Part shown: positions 1 through 12,104 of the stretch, in pieces | Numbering within the stretch: position 1 is the stretch's first letter | How the letters are laid out: every line of letters starts with the position of its first letter | Notes under the pieces: generated by a model | Seen by the model: only the letters and a program-made list of their open reading frames with translations | Told to the model about the DNA's origin: nothing | Database searches by the model: none | Translations under genes and position numbers: made by a program | Source of the DNA: Ochotona curzoniae | Taxonomy: Eukaryota; Chordata; Mammalia; Lagomorpha; Ochotonidae | Assembly: GCF_017591425.1 (NCBI RefSeq) | Contig: NW_024466399.1 | Span: 1,364,001-1,428,000, forward strand | DNA: 64,000 nucleotides | Direction of reading: 5' to 3'

Positions 1-297
1 ACACCCAAGGCTGGGTGTTGGGTGCAGCAGTTAAGCCTCTTGGGCCACCTGAATCCCATCAGCAGAGTATGCGGGTTGAAGTCCCAGTTTTGCTTCCAAT
101 TCCTGCTAACGGGCACCCCGTGAAGAAGCCGGTGATAGCTCAGGTGGGACCCCCCACCCCAAAGTGCAAGACCTGGATATTCCTGCTCATTCCTGGCTTC
201 AATTTGACCCAGCCCTGCCTGTGACAGCATTGAGGGTTAGGGTTAGGCGGAGGGTCTCTGCTTCTACGTCTGATTTTCGAATAAATAAATAAATAAG
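1..297 (+). mobile_element. CSINE, old copy, cut by window edge
   Basis: Head-like GGTGCAGCAGTTAAGCCTCTTGGG and a middle section lead to an (AATA)n tail at 280-297. It is highly diverged. Two and a half TTAGGG units at 233-247 lie inside it by chance. Confidence 0.7.
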
Positions 298-424
298 GAT
301 TAAAAAATAAGACTAGAATTACTCATTCCTCATTTAGCATGCACAGGAATGTTAGCTTATTAAGGATAACAGATTTTTGGCTCAACAGATTATTTCATAA
401 ATATTGACTACTATTAGAAAGTGT

Positions 425-750
425 ATGGGGCCAGCATTGTGCATAGAAGATTCAGCCACTGCCTGCAATGCCACCACCACACATGGGTGGTCATGGTTTT
501 AGCCTTGGCTGCTCCACTTCCGATCCAGCTCCCGGCTAATGCGCCTGGGAAAGCAATAGAGAACAGCCCAGTGTTTGGGTCCCTGAGCTCACACGAGAGA
601 CCAGGAAGAAGCTCCTGGATTCAGCCTGGCTCCACCCGTGCCATGATGGCCATTTGGAAAGTGAACCAATGAATGAAAGACCTGTTTTTTTTCTCTCTCT
701 CTTTTCATAACTCTGCCTTTCAAATAAAATACAAATAAATCTTTTAAGAA
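425..750 (+). mobile_element. CSINE, full-length old copy
   Basis: GGGGCCAGCATTGTGCATAG head, GCCTGGGAAAGCAATAGAG middle, and CCTTTCAAATAAAATACAAATAAATC tail. Confidence 0.85.
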
Positions 751-869
751 AATGTACATAGTGCTTCAGGTGAATACCAGAAATGGACATAAACCTATTT
801 TTAATATACTAACATCTATTGACAAAATTAGAAATTAGTAAGAGAATAAAACTTCACTAACATCCATTA

Positions 870-1065
870 AGTGGTTATGATATGCCAGGTTTAATATAAG
901 CCAACCTCACAAAAATGTAATACACTCAATCATTAAAACAAGCTAAGGTAAGTACTTTTGGCCATTTTATTTAATAATCAGAAAAGTGACATACTAACTA
1001 GTATGTCCAGGGTCACAGGGTTAAGCAGTGGAAACCAGCTGGAAGCACCATTCTCACCCTTCATG
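870..1065 (-). mobile_element. MIR relic
   Basis: The order GGTTATGATATGCCAGG, CCATTTTATTTAATAATCAGAAAAGTG and CCAGGGTCACAGGGTTAAGCAG corresponds to the reverse complement of a mammalian-wide interspersed repeat, from its 3' core to the B-box side. Confidence 0.5.
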
Positions 1066-1089
1066 TTACAACTGCCACTTGAGGACACT

Positions 1090-1215
1090 ACAGAAGGCAG
1101 GCTTTCCACCCAGGGTTTAAGCCACTGCCTCTAACACTTGCATGTCCCACGGGTGCCAGCTTGGGTATCGGCTACACTGCTTACGATCCAGCTACCTGCT
1201 GATGCATATGGAATC
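1090..1215 (+). mobile_element. CSINE 5' fragment
   Basis: GGGTTTAAGCCACTGCC through GATCCAGCTACCTGCTGATGC is the first third of the element. The 3' part is absent. Confidence 0.6.
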
Positions 1216-1747
1216 AGAAAGATGTATTCATTCTATTAATAGTTTTGAGATCATGTTCTTGCAAAGATATGTCCAATTATGCCAAGAACAAGCACAATGC
1301 CTCACAGGAGCCCTCCAACGAGGAGCGCATGGATACGAACAAGAAATCAAACGTGACAACGTGCTAGCTAAGCCTTGCACCTCTGCTCAAAGTTTTACTT
1401 CCCACTCCCCCCAAAAGAGTCCAGGGAAATATATAAATGAACTACTTCAGAAACCTATATAAGCAACCTTAAAATAGGTTTCTGAGCTAACCAAAATTAC
1501 TTAGAATACAATTATTTTGGATAACACAGCAGGCCACATAGAGAGATTCATCACCCAATTCAGTGCAGCCAGCTCTGCAGAGCTCCGACGTTGCAAGGCC
1601 AGGCTGGCAGTGGCCCCAGGGAAGGCAACACAGCCCTGCACCTCGTAGCATACTCACATTAACCATTTGAGGTAGCAACGAAGTTTTATTTTTAAAAAAA
1701 TATGCTAAATTTCTCACATATAAATTCCTGGAAAGACTGATCCTTGA

Positions 1748-2056
1748 AGCTCAAACGACTGCATAGCCAACTAAGCCTCCACCTGCTGAGCCAGCATATC
1801 ATATGGACACCGATCCGAGCTGCTCTACTTTCAATCCAGTTCCTTGCCTACAGCCTGGGAAGGCAGAGGAGGTTGGCTCAGGTCCTGGAGTCCCCTGCCC
1901 TCCTGCAGAAGACCGGAGAAGTCTCCTGCCTTCAGATCAGCTTGTAACAACTTCAGGAGTGAACCAGGGAATGAAAAACAGGTCTTTCTCCTGCTCTCCT
2001 TCTCTTTGTTAATTCTGCCTTTCTAGTAAAAATTAATCTTAAAAAAAAAAAAAAAA
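1748..2056 (+). mobile_element. CSINE, old copy with poly-A tail
   Basis: It contains CATATGGACACCGATCCGAG and CCTGGGAAGGCAGAGGAGG. It ends in a 16-base A run, beyond which single-copy sequence resumes for about 48 bp. Confidence 0.8.
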
Positions 2057-2102
2057 GCCCAACAAAATGTGTTAGTGAGACTGAGTATAAAAATGACCTA
2101 CT

Positions 2103-2417
2103 CGGGCCCGGCGCGGTGGCGCAGTGGTTAAGGTCCTCGCCTTGTACGCCCAAGATCCCATATGGGCGCCGGTTCTAATCCCGGCAGCCCCGCTTCCCTT
2201 CCAGCTCCCTGCCTGTGGCCTGGGAAAGCAGTCGAGGACGGCCCAAAGCTTTGGGACCCTGCACCCGCGGGAGACCCGGAAGAGGCTCCTGGCTTCGGAT
2301 TGGCATGGCATAGCATCAGCCGTTGTGCTCACTTGGGGAAGATCTTCCTCTCTGTCTCTCCTCTCTGTATATCTGACTTTCCAATAAAAATAAAAATAAA
2401 TCTTAAAAAAAAATAAA
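2103..2417 (+). mobile_element. CSINE, young subfamily, full length
   Basis: The head GGGCCCGGCGCGGTGGCGCA and the pol III B-box-like GGTTCTAATCCC are intact, and the tail is ATAAAAATAAATCTT. It is close to the copies at 59912 and 60244, so it is a recent insertion. The ATCGGACG block is replaced by a short deletion near 2335. Confidence 0.9.
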
Positions 2418-3252
2418 ATAATGAGCTGCTTAACAATAGTGTGTGCACATTTTTAAACGTGGCCGTAAAACATTTTACTAGCATAAAGGACAGATCAAAA
2501 CAAGCATCATGTTACTAAGGCTGAACACGGTCTTTCTCTTCCATGGTTGCTGGAAGAGAAATTTTGACCCTTGCAAGTTATCGTCCACGCAAGAAAATGA
2601 GCAAGATAATCCAACATTCATTGGCCAAATGGAGACCTCTTGCACCTAGCCTTTCTTTACCTACAGAGACGTCGAAAGAAACAATGGCCTTGTTAGGTCT
2701 AGCAGCGTATCTCCAATGGAAACAAAAAAAGGGCAAGATACTGCCACAACTGAATGACATTAGTACCCTAAAACAATGCAAAGGAGAAGCCAAAAGCTTT
2801 CAATCTTTCTTATTCTATCAAATCTAAGGGAAAAAATAAGCCATGCTCCACCCCAAAGTTATACATTTTCCCTCATTTATGACACGTTCTCCAATAAACC
2901 TAAAGCTGACAGGCAGTTAATTTTGACCTTTTCTCTCATCCGCGCTTCTAAGGGGCAAGCAGTGAGCACTCCACTGAGCGCCCAAGGCAGGCTAGTAATT
3001 ACCATTGAACACTACAAACTAAGACTATGTTACTCAACAATCCATAGGAACAAATACAGGACAGTATCTTCTCCATTACATGTAAGCCTTTTATGAATGT
3101 TTATTAATCACTATTCCTAAAGCTACACATCTGGACCCAAGTTTCTCTTCACTGATTTTGGACACCAGCACACGTCCCAACCGCACACACTGCAAGCATT
3201 AAGGGGCACTGCCTATTTTTAGGAGATATTTGAAAACCTTTGTTGGTGTTGT
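2418..3252. other. XPO4 intron 3 sequence, nothing recognised
   Basis: There is no repeat family or exon that I can identify. A 94-codon plus-strand open frame at 2543-2827 has no recognisable motif, and I treat it as chance. Confidence 0.5.
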
Positions 3253-3540
3253 TTTAAAAAATTTATTTTACTGGGAAAGCAGAGTAACACAGACAGGGAA
3301 AGACAGAGCTCCTCCACCTGTTAGTTAACTCCCCAAATGGTCTAAACAGTGACAGCTAGGCTGCTCCGAAGCCGGGAGCCTCAAGTTTCCTCTGGGTCTC
3401 CCCCTTGGGTGCAGGGTCTCAAGGCTTTGGGCCATCCTCCACTGACTTCCCAGGCCGTAAGCAGGGAGCTGGATGGGAAGTGGAGCAGCTGGGACCCAAA
3501 CAGGTACCCCAAATGGCACAGCAGTGGCACTAATCGGAGA
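3253..3540 (-). mobile_element. CSINE, old copy
   Basis: The reverse-complement tail AAAATTTATTTTACTGGGAAAGCAGAG is followed by the gene-strand middle GGCTTTGGGCCATCC. The head is degraded. Confidence 0.8.
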
Positions 3541-3658
3541 ACCATCCTTTACAAACCAGCAGCACAAAAGCACTGGCCCCTGGCTCGTTTTGTTTGTTTG
3601 TTTTGTTTTTTAATAAATCAATTTCTTTTAAAACTTGTACAACTAAACTTTTTGCTTA

Positions 3659-3960
3659 ATCCTCACCTTACAAATGCCAGCTGTAAATCCCATATGGGCT
3701 TTTCATGCTCTGGCTGAAACACTTTCCCATCCAGCTCTCTGCTCGTGTCCTGGGAAAGCAGTCGAGGATGAACTAAAGCCTTAGGACCCTGTACACGCGT
3801 GGGAGACCTGGAAGAGGCTCCTGACTCCTGGCTTTGGATTGGCTCAGCCCCTGCCATTGGCGGCAATTTGGGGAGTGAACCAGTGAATGGAAAAATCTTT
3901 CTTTCTCTACTTTGCATAAATCTGATTTGCCTTTCCAATAAAAATAAATCTCAAAAAAAG
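3659..3960 (+). mobile_element. CSINE, head truncated
   Basis: It begins inside the head at TCCTCACCTTACAAATGCCAG and runs to CCAATAAAAATAAATCTC. The GTTCTAATCCC block is replaced by unrelated bases. Confidence 0.8.
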
Positions 3961-4272
3961 AAAACAATCACATAAATTGGTTAAATGCAGATCATATAAC
4001 ATAAAAGGAAAATTCACAGAAATAAAATTCCTCAAAATTGATGTCTTCTTCAGAGGAAGCTGTTGAAAAATGCGGTGATTCAGCTTATAGACTCTTTTTT
4101 AAGCATATTTGCACATACAAACATAAATATAACACTTAGTTTGCTAATAGTACCTAACTTTTTTCTCTTTCCTGCTCTCATCTACAAATTACAGCAATTA
4201 CTATTTAATACATATTCAGAGAGATAATCACACTTGAATACCAAGCAACAAAATAACAATTAAATGAGAGTT

Positions 4273-4597
4273 TTTAAAAAAGATTTATTTATTTTTACTG
4301 CAAAGTCAGATATATATAGAGAGGAGACAGAGGAAGATCTTCTGTCTGATGATTCACTCCTCAAGTGATAACAACGGCCAGTACTGCGTCAATCAGAAGC
4401 CAGGAGCCAGGAACTTCTTTCAGGTCTCCCACACAGGTGCAGGGTCCCAAGGCTTCGGGCTGTCCTCAACTGCTTTCCCAGGCCACAAGCAGGGAGGTGG
4501 ATGGGAAATGGAGCTGCCGGGATTAGAACCAGCGCCCATATGGGATCCGGGCCGTCAAGGCGAGGACTTTAGCCGCTAGGCCAGGGTGCCGGGCCCT
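4273..4597 (-). mobile_element. CSINE, full length, with target duplication
   Basis: It runs from AAGATTTATTTATTTTTACTGCAAAGTCAG to GCCGGGCCC. TTAAATGAG flanks it on both sides (from 4261 and from 4598), marking a fairly recent insertion. Confidence 0.9.
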
Positions 4598-4804
4598 TAA
4601 ATGAGTTTTGAGGAACTCTCAGATAGACTTTAATTTACAGGCAAATTATTCAGAATTCAACAATAACAACAAAAAAATCCTAATATCCAGCATTATATCC
4701 AGAGAAACAAAAACAAATCTGAGAATAAACCTAACTAAAGGCACTGGCTCAATAATAAACTCCGAAACACCCTACAATTGCGTACAGTTACTACAAATGC
4801 AAAA

Positions 4805-5100
4805 TCCATGGGCCTAGCTTTGCGGCATACGGTGCAAATTCATCGACTCCATATGGGCACCTCTGAAGTCGGGCTGACCCACTTCCCAATCACTTGGTTA
4901 CTAAAGGCCTGGGGAAGCAATGAAAGATGGCCCGAGTGCTTGGGCCCCTGCGCTCACGTGGGAGACCTGGAGGAAGCCCCCTGCTTCCTGACTTGGGCCT
5001 GGTGGGCCTGGCCTACAGCCTGCCATCATGGTTATTCAAGGAGTGGATCAGCAGATGGAAGATTTGTCTGTATCGCCCCCTCTCTGACTTTCAAAACAAT
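4805..5100 (+). mobile_element. CSINE, old copy
   Basis: GGGCCTAGCTTTGCGGCATACGG head and CCATATGGGCACC are present. The tail is short. It ends about 150 bp before the 3' side of XPO4 exon 3. Confidence 0.75.
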
Positions 5101-5249
5101 GACCTCTGAAGACGACAACAAAACATACAAGCATAGAGAACTCAACCGCAACGTCTTTATTGCAAAAAATACCGACGAAGTCACGTCCTGAAAAGACACA
5201 CACAGGCTGAGCGACAGCGCATGAGCAGCAGGACCGCCCCAGTACTTAC

Positions 5250-5391
5250 TTAGGCCTCTGTAAGACATAGGTTAAAAGGAATGTCCGCAGGGACTCGATG
5301 CTACCTTTCTCCAAGAGAATCCACTCTCGGACCACTGCTTCCATGATGGCCGTGGCAGCTTGGAAAAGCACATAGTCCACTTTACTAGTTT
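5250..5391 (-). CDS. XPO4: XPO4 coding exon 3
   Basis: The minus strand reads (G)AA ACT AGT AAA and encodes ETSKVDYVLFQAATAIMEAV, then V-R-E-W-I-L-L-E-K-G-S-I-E-S-L-R-T-F-L-L-T-Y-V-L-Q-R-P-N. The acceptor is a poly-T tract (a long A run on the plus strand at 5401-5416) followed by CCTCCTCAG. The donor is GTAAGTACT at 5249. The length of 142 nt takes phase 1 to phase 2, consistent with exon 2 before and an exon beginning C-T/L next. It encodes HEAT-repeat helices of the N-terminal arch that contacts Ran-GTP in this receptor family. Confidence 0.94.
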
Positions 5392-8300
5392 CTGAGGAGG
5401 AAAAAAAAAAAAAAAATCAAGAGCATTCTTTAAACATAGTTCACATGACTCTGAACACTATGCGTTTATTAATTTTTAAAACGGAACTTTGCAGACAAGG
5501 AATGAGATGGTTACCTGTTCTTTATTTTATCCAGTGACCTTGCTCTAGCACCACAAAGAGGTTAGTTCCTCTCAGAAGATACCTCAGGCAGGTGGCAGCT
5601 AATCATCGACCACAATTTTCACAAACTTTCCTCACCTCTCTTCAACTGTTACTTCCAAAGCATGAAGAACTAAAAAATAACACAGCTTTAAAAAAAATGA
5701 TAAAACAAAAATAGAAAGCAATCAGAAAATTGCCTAGGAGGTTCTCACCCTGTGCAAAACACAACTTTGATCTGGAAAAAAACCAGTCTTAATAAACTAG
5801 TCTCAGAACATTACTATTTGTGATGAGCCATAGCGCTGAAGTAACTGAGTTTTTAAGTCACATGGCTACAGCAGGATGGCCCATCTCCAATAGCAAGTTC
5901 AGAAGTAGGTCCAATTGCTTTCTTTTCTAAATGTAAAGACAGAGCAAGTCACATTTACACAAGGTGTGAAGCTCCTGTTATTTTCTGATTGCGATAGTGA
6001 TCAACTAAGTCAAACCCCCAAGCTACTTTAGAAAGACCGGATTGTAACTTGTAAGTTACAGTAGCTAAACTACACGCTCAATTGAGGGAAGGGAAGAATG
6101 GAAAATTAATAAGACTAAGAAATAGTTTACATTCATTTTCTATTTTTTTCTCCTATTCACCAATACCACTACAGTTTCCAAACAGTCTTATCAAAAGGGG
6201 AAAAAAAAAAAAAAGTCAAGAAAAAGTAGAAATATTCTGAAGTTCTAAAAAATAACTGGCCTATGAAATCCACGGAAAGTCTGTGCTTAGACTGCAGACT
6301 CTTGCCAGGATCATGGTCATGAGGTTAGCTCTAGGGGCAGAACGGCAGCTTCCAAGAACGGATCAGAAGAGTATGAAGACAGGGGCAAGCACACTGCTTT
6401 CCATCCTATTCAAGCTCAGGTTCTTTAAAAACCTTACAAATGGTTTTGACACAATTAGCTATAAAAATATGAGAAAAAAGGTGTGACCTACATGAATTCC
6501 TATCACACTAGACTACTATGCAGGAGGTTCAACACCCCCCCCCCCCACCACACACACAAAGAAAGGAACCAAACTGGACCTTAAAAAGGAAAACAAACAA
6601 ACAAACAAAAAAGAAACCAAAAAACTTAATGAAAAGAAGGAGTTCCCATTAAGAGTTGAAATGACTCATTCTTTGATCTCAGCAAAGAATGTCCCCCTGG
6701 TACACTGTGCAATGTTCTCACTTGCAGGTGCTTAGTGAGGGAGCAGGTGAGAAAAAGCAGCTGACCTGAATCATCAGCTTCTTACAGGATGATCATCAGA
6801 ATTCACACACACACAAAAAAAAACACAAACAACTTAGGAATATTACAATGCTAATAAAAATCACTAAAACAAAGGAATGGCTTCTAAAAATCTGAACCTT
6901 TTATACAAAGATACATTTAAAGTTTCAGAAAGGATCAAAAACCAAGGACCTTCTTCAAGGAGGAGGTTGTACCTAGGCAAGTCACCTGAGGCAAGCGGGA
7001 ACTGTCTCATCCAGGTGATTGCAAAAATCTCTCTTAAACTCACACCTCTCCTTCTGAGCAAAATGATGGCTGCTTGCCTGTCTTCATTTTGTACTGTGAT
7101 TTGAAGGACAAGAAACTTGAAGTCCTAAACCATGACTCTAATAAGGAAATAAAATCCAAGGACTCACACAGGATTTCAGAAGTCCAAAAAGCATGCAGTT
7201 GCATTTCTGCGCGTTAGTTGAAGAAGCTGCTGCCCCAGGAGGGTAAGGGAAAGCTGAAGGCACGGGGCAGCGAGAGGTTCCGGCGAGGCCTCCCTCTCCT
7301 CGCCTTAATGCGACTGAAGACACACCACAGAAACACGCAGTGTGGCTCCCGAGGGAGGAAGCCGGCTTCCTTCTAAGAAGCACTGCTTACAGCCTGCCCT
7401 TTCCTACCTATGGATGGCACAGGTGGGAAAGCGATGATAGAAGGAGGTGAGCAATTTGTAAGAGGCACAGGGATCTGAGATCCCTCTGCCGGGTTCTGAA
7501 TGAAGGGCTCTAAAGGACTGCTACCAGAGTGAGCTGTCTTCAGGGAAAAAGGAACAAGACGAGCAAACTCTAACTTTGAAAGCAAGAAAATTTCCTAAGC
7601 TGATAGGAAAACTACATTTTCTCATACATTAGAAAACACCACTATTAGCCTTCGTAAGCTGTATCTGTGTATTAACACAAACAAGTAAAGGAGCAGCGCA
7701 AACTCCAGAAGCCTGCCACGTGGGTGGATGCCTCACAGGTCCACACGATCCTTCATCCTTGCTCTCTGCTACAAAGGATGCTCACAGCTGAAGGCTCGTG
7801 ACGACGCTGCCAACCTAGAACCTCTGGATCAGCTCCTCTCAGTGAGCCCCACCACCTCCAAGGCACTGCCCGGATGGTTAGCGTAGGCCACTCTGGCAGA
7901 AAGCTTACACGTGCTGTCACAGCAACTATCTTTGATCATGAATCACACATCAAATCCGTTCGTATCTTACCAGCTACCTGAAAATAAAGAAAAGCAACAG
8001 GAAAAAAAAGCAATAAATTCCAACCAAGAATTGGAAGAAAATGAAGACACAGCTGCTCAGCTCCTATCCAGCTCTGTCCCCAGTACAGGCAGCGTCAATT
8101 CTGCAGTTGGTGCTTGAGCAACAACAAGAAACTTCAGATGAGAAAGCTCATTCTGACAGCACCTTTCAGGATCCAATTTCCCAAATGCATAAGTCAGGGT
8201 TCACCAGAGAATCCAGCGTTTGAATGTTTTACTGGTTTCTTATTTGAATTTTGCTTGGCTAATTCTAAAATATGAACAAAATCTCTTGTTCCCTAAAAAG

Positions 8301-10739
8301 AATACTACAATTTTGGCTTAGATGACCTCGCTGACCCTACTGGTTTAACGCCTGGCCCCTAAAGGACTCCTGAGTCCAAGCCCTGCGGAGGAGACCGGCT
8401 ACACGCTCGCCAATGACAGGAGCAGCAAGCACGTGTCCCACACAAACACACGCATGCACACACAGAGCGCAAAGCAAACAAAACAGATGAAAATAACAGG
8501 GCAAGGAGGGGGGAAATGAAGAAACCAAGGAACAGACAAACACTGAGGTTGGTTGAGAGTGCAGAGGAGGAATTGCAGAGACTGGAAGAGAAGCATCGAC
8601 GGGGAAGCCTCCCCTTGCCTTGAGCACAGTCCCCAGGGGCTCTGCAAACATGACGTACAACCCTCAGTGAGAATGTGAAAATTCTGAACTGTGATTGACT
8701 GCCACTTGTATGAGAAGTCTTCTTAGAGGAATTGACCCTTCTGTGCTGGTGGCAACCCAGTAAGGAATTCAAAGATTTTCTGTGAAGTTTAGATGTACAG
8801 ATTAATGTAACACAGAGCCTTGCAGTACATTAATGATTATGTTTGTAATACATGCATTCCAGCTTTTAAACCGTTAATGTCTCAACTGATTGTAAAAGCA
8901 CAGCCACAACTAGCAATACTACTGTCCAGGAAAGGTTACCAAGAAAACCAAAGTATTCCAAAATAACTTCAAAATCTTAACAAAGCAAAATAGTTCTTTA
9001 GAAAATATATACATTCTAGAAAAGAAAGAGCAGTATAAATACATATATATATATTTTTTAAAAAGCTCTAATAAGATATTCGTAACTTAGATCAAGTTTT
9101 CCCAACTCATCTAGAATGACAACTGAATTATAGCAGGAGTCAGATGCAATGCTGATGGAATTCCCGCCAATGTAGGTAAGCATATGCCATGAAAATCAGA
9201 CTCACATTATCTGAGGTTAATAGCCTGACATGGTGGTTTTCTCAATCTGTTAACAGTGGACAATTTCAAGGCAACAAGGATGAGCTGATGTCTCCCTGAA
9301 CTCTTTACACTTGCACCTTTCCTTCTTTCTTTGAATTGAACAGTGGCATATTCGCCACAGGTGTAAGACAGCAAATTTCCTTAGCGCCAGAGACAAATCA
9401 ACCCAAGCAGGAAACTGACTACTCCAACAGACCGACATGATGCCATCACTGTGCGTCAAACGGCAGGTGATGAAGCTGTTCCTGAAACAGTGGAAGCTAC
9501 CTCCTGGATGAGCCACCTGACCACTGCTGCTCGCGCCTCACAAACACGGCGTTGCAATTAAATTATTTAAAAATGCTATTTAATATTTTAATATTAGGCA
9601 ATGCGGTTATGACATTTACTTCATTGCTTACATATTATTATATATGCACTGAAAACCATGTAAGCGAGCCACGTCCCTTCAGGCAGACACCATCACTCCC
9701 ACAGTGCAGGTGGAAAGGCAGCCCCGAGGATGGGTGGCGCCTTGCCTTGAGCAGTCACCACAGGCTACTCCATCCACCGGCTTCCACAGCAGTGTTCTCC
9801 ACCGCCACCACACGGCGGCTCAGGTTGATCAGCCCTATGTGTAAAGCATCCCTAACACGGAACCTGGGTTATGGCTTATCTCAATCTGAAAGCCACAGAC
9901 TGCTATCAGCTTGAACACACAAAAAGAAGAGGTCAGATGTTTTCATTCCTGACACTCATTTGTGTTGGAGATGACTCGTGCAACCTTTCAGAGCCTTCAA
10001 CCTGGCTCCAACTAAGATAAACAGCCAAAGGTAATCAGGCTATAAAACAACAATAACCCACAAAATCTCTCTCACTATTACTGAAAAATATCTAAGAGGC
10101 AGATGGCAGTATCATTCACCCTCTTAGAAAATGCCATTTGGGACAAGAGAGCTATAAATGCTGTGACTAGCTTGGGGACATCATTGCCATGTGTATGTCA
10201 GAAATAAGGAACTCATAAAACATACTTAACAACAGTAACAATCATTATGTCACTTGAGGCTATTCAGCAAAGATCCCCAGGAGTGACCGACAATCACTGA
10301 GCACACTGAGTAACAAACTAAATGGGACTGAAAACAAAACAAAAGCACGGAACAGCATCTGAAAGGAAGAACTGTAGGAACCTACAAAATAATTTGAACT
10401 TCAAAACTGCACCGGAAAAAGAAATACTAGCACACATTTCCTATAATGAGCTATATCATCTTTAGAAGCAATACCAGCATTAACAGCATTTGTAGTATGC
10501 GAAGTAACAAAACACATTACTGAACACTGGATCTGGGGGGGAAAAATTCAGAGTCTAAACAAAGCTCCCTGTCTGGCTTGAAGAGCACTGCAGTGGAAAT
10601 GATCATTGATTAAAAAAAAAAAAAAAAAAGAGTGTAGCTGTATTAACCTATTTGTCTTACAAAGAATTTAAAAAGCTCATCATCAAGACAGAAACACCAG
10701 ATCTGATTATGCCAATATACTTGTGAAGGGGATACTTAC
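5392..10739. other. XPO4 intron 2, repeat-poor
   Basis: I recognise no SINE, LINE or LTR in these 5.3 kb, while flanking introns carry one every few hundred bases. Simple tracts occur: poly-A at 5401-5416 (the exon 3 polypyrimidine tract on the gene strand), C-rich and CA-rich at 6532-6559, CAAA repeats at 6593-6610, and poly-A at 10611-10629. No further exon was found. Confidence 0.6.
6532..6559. repeat. Simple repeat (C)n(CA)n
   Basis: A run of about 14 C is followed by CACCACACACACA. Confidence 0.85.
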
Positions 10740-10845
10740 CTAAAATATGCTTACAAACGGCGAACGGCGACTTGGACTTCCTGAATGATAAGAATATGTG
10801 TTCTGCGTGCTGGCGCTGCTCATTACTGACCATGGACGGCGGGGC
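10740..10845 (-). CDS. XPO4: XPO4 coding exon 2
   Basis: The minus strand encodes [20 protein letters not shown] and then [15 protein letters not shown]. This is the first HEAT-repeat region of exportin-4 and falls in the importin-beta N-terminal (Ran-binding) part of the family. The acceptor is CTCTCAAG before GCC, and the donor is GTAAGTATC after a single G, giving 106 nt and phase 1. From memory, human has N where this sequence has S after M-V; otherwise the segment looks identical. The frame stays open on both sides into the intron, which explains the longer open frame around it. Confidence 0.93.
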
Positions 10846-11430
10846 CTTGAGAGTTAAAGACAAAAAACAGGGCTCACTTACTTCATGAGGAAGCTCCAAC
10901 TCGGCAATCCTTCTACCTGGGAGAAGCGGACCTGCTCTCCCTCTTCCAGGGACTCAGGGGGACAAACTCTTACTTACAAAGGCAGTGTAAGACCCAACAA
11001 CCTTTAACGCACGGTTTCGGCCAAAAGGAAGAAAATTTTGGCAACGTCTGAGTCAGGATTCCTTAAAATTGCCTGTGTTTTAGAAAAGTACTTATCCAAC
11101 AGTCTCATAATTTAAAAAATACATCTGAACTTTTATTTCAAAATATCCCTCCTACTCGAACTTGAACTTATTCAAATAGTTGCCAAATTATTCAGTCCTG
11201 CTGACACTTGAACCATGTTATTAAAAACCAGAGCCTAAAAGCAATTCTGTAAGATAGAAGATGGAAATTCTTCCTCTTTCAGTTACACATTAAACTAGAA
11301 TGATTAGTTACAGCTAAAGTTTTGAATTTATAAACTGCTCTCTGAACACTAAAAATTCATACTTCCACCCAAAGTCTGCCCAGGTTTTTAAATTCCACTT
11401 CGGTGTAACAACCTCTCTTTTCCTTTTTTT
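10846..11430. other. XPO4 intron 1 next to exon 2, nothing recognised
   Basis: Apart from the polypyrimidine tract of the exon 2 acceptor (TTTAACTCTCAAG on the gene strand), I see no feature. Confidence 0.5.
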
Positions 11431-11735
11431 TTTTTTTAAGATTTATTTTATTTTTATTGAAAAGGCAGAGTTACAGACAGAAGGCCAGACAGAAAGATCT
11501 TCCATGCACTGGTTCATTCCCCACGTGGCTGCAATGGCTGAGCCAATCCGAAGCGAGGCGCCTCCTGCAGGTGTCCCACGTGGGTGCAGGGTCCCAAGGC
11601 CTTGGGCTGTCTTCTACTGCTTTTCCAGTCCACAAGCAGGGAACTGGAAGGGAAGGGAAGCAACTGGGATGCAAACCAGCACCCGAATGGGATCCCAGTG
11701 CACCAGGGTGAGGATTTTAGCCACAAGGCCCAACC
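11427..11735 (-). mobile_element. CSINE, full length
   Basis: A poly-T start at 11427-11438 and GATTTATTTTATTTTTATTGAAAAGGCAG lead to TTTTAGCCACAAGGCCCA at the head. Confidence 0.85.
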
Positions 11736-11767
11736 ACCTTTCTTAATAAAGACAACATGCTTATGGA

Positions 11768-12104
11768 TCCACCATTGTGGTACAGCAAGTACAACTGCCT
11801 CTTCTGGTGCCAGCATCTCGTATGGATGCCAGTGTGAGACCCAGCTTCTCAATTTCCCATCCAGTTCCTTGCTAATGCACGTGGGAGAGCAGTGGAAGAT
11901 GGGCCAAGTACTTGGTCCCTGAACCTACATGGAAGACCCCAGAGTTGTCCTGGTTCCTAGCTTCTCTGGCCTGATCCAACTTCAACCCTTGCAGCCATTT
12001 GGGAAGCGAAAACAGCGGACAGAAAATCTATCTCAACCTATCTCTCCCCGCCCCCCCTCCGTAACCCTGCCTTTCAAACACTTAAAGCAAGTCTTTAAAA
12101 AAAA
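11768..12104 (+). mobile_element. CSINE, old copy
   Basis: CACCATTGTGGTACAGCAAG head, CTCGTATGGATGCCAG, and CCTTTCAAACACTTAAAGCAAGTCTTT tail. Confidence 0.75.

Noticed and set aside
233..247. Telomere-like (TTAGGG) units
   Set aside because: There are only about two and a half units and they lie inside a diverged SINE; not an interstitial telomere.
2103..2180. tRNA-like promoter boxes at SINE heads
   Set aside because: The A/B-box-like sequences are the tRNA-derived head of CSINEs, not tRNA genes; no cloverleaf or anticodon stem is preserved.
2543..2827. 94-codon plus-strand open frame in XPO4 intron 3
   Set aside because: The peptide looked protein-like, but I could not link it to any family or retrogene, and flanking sequence shows no retroposition marks.
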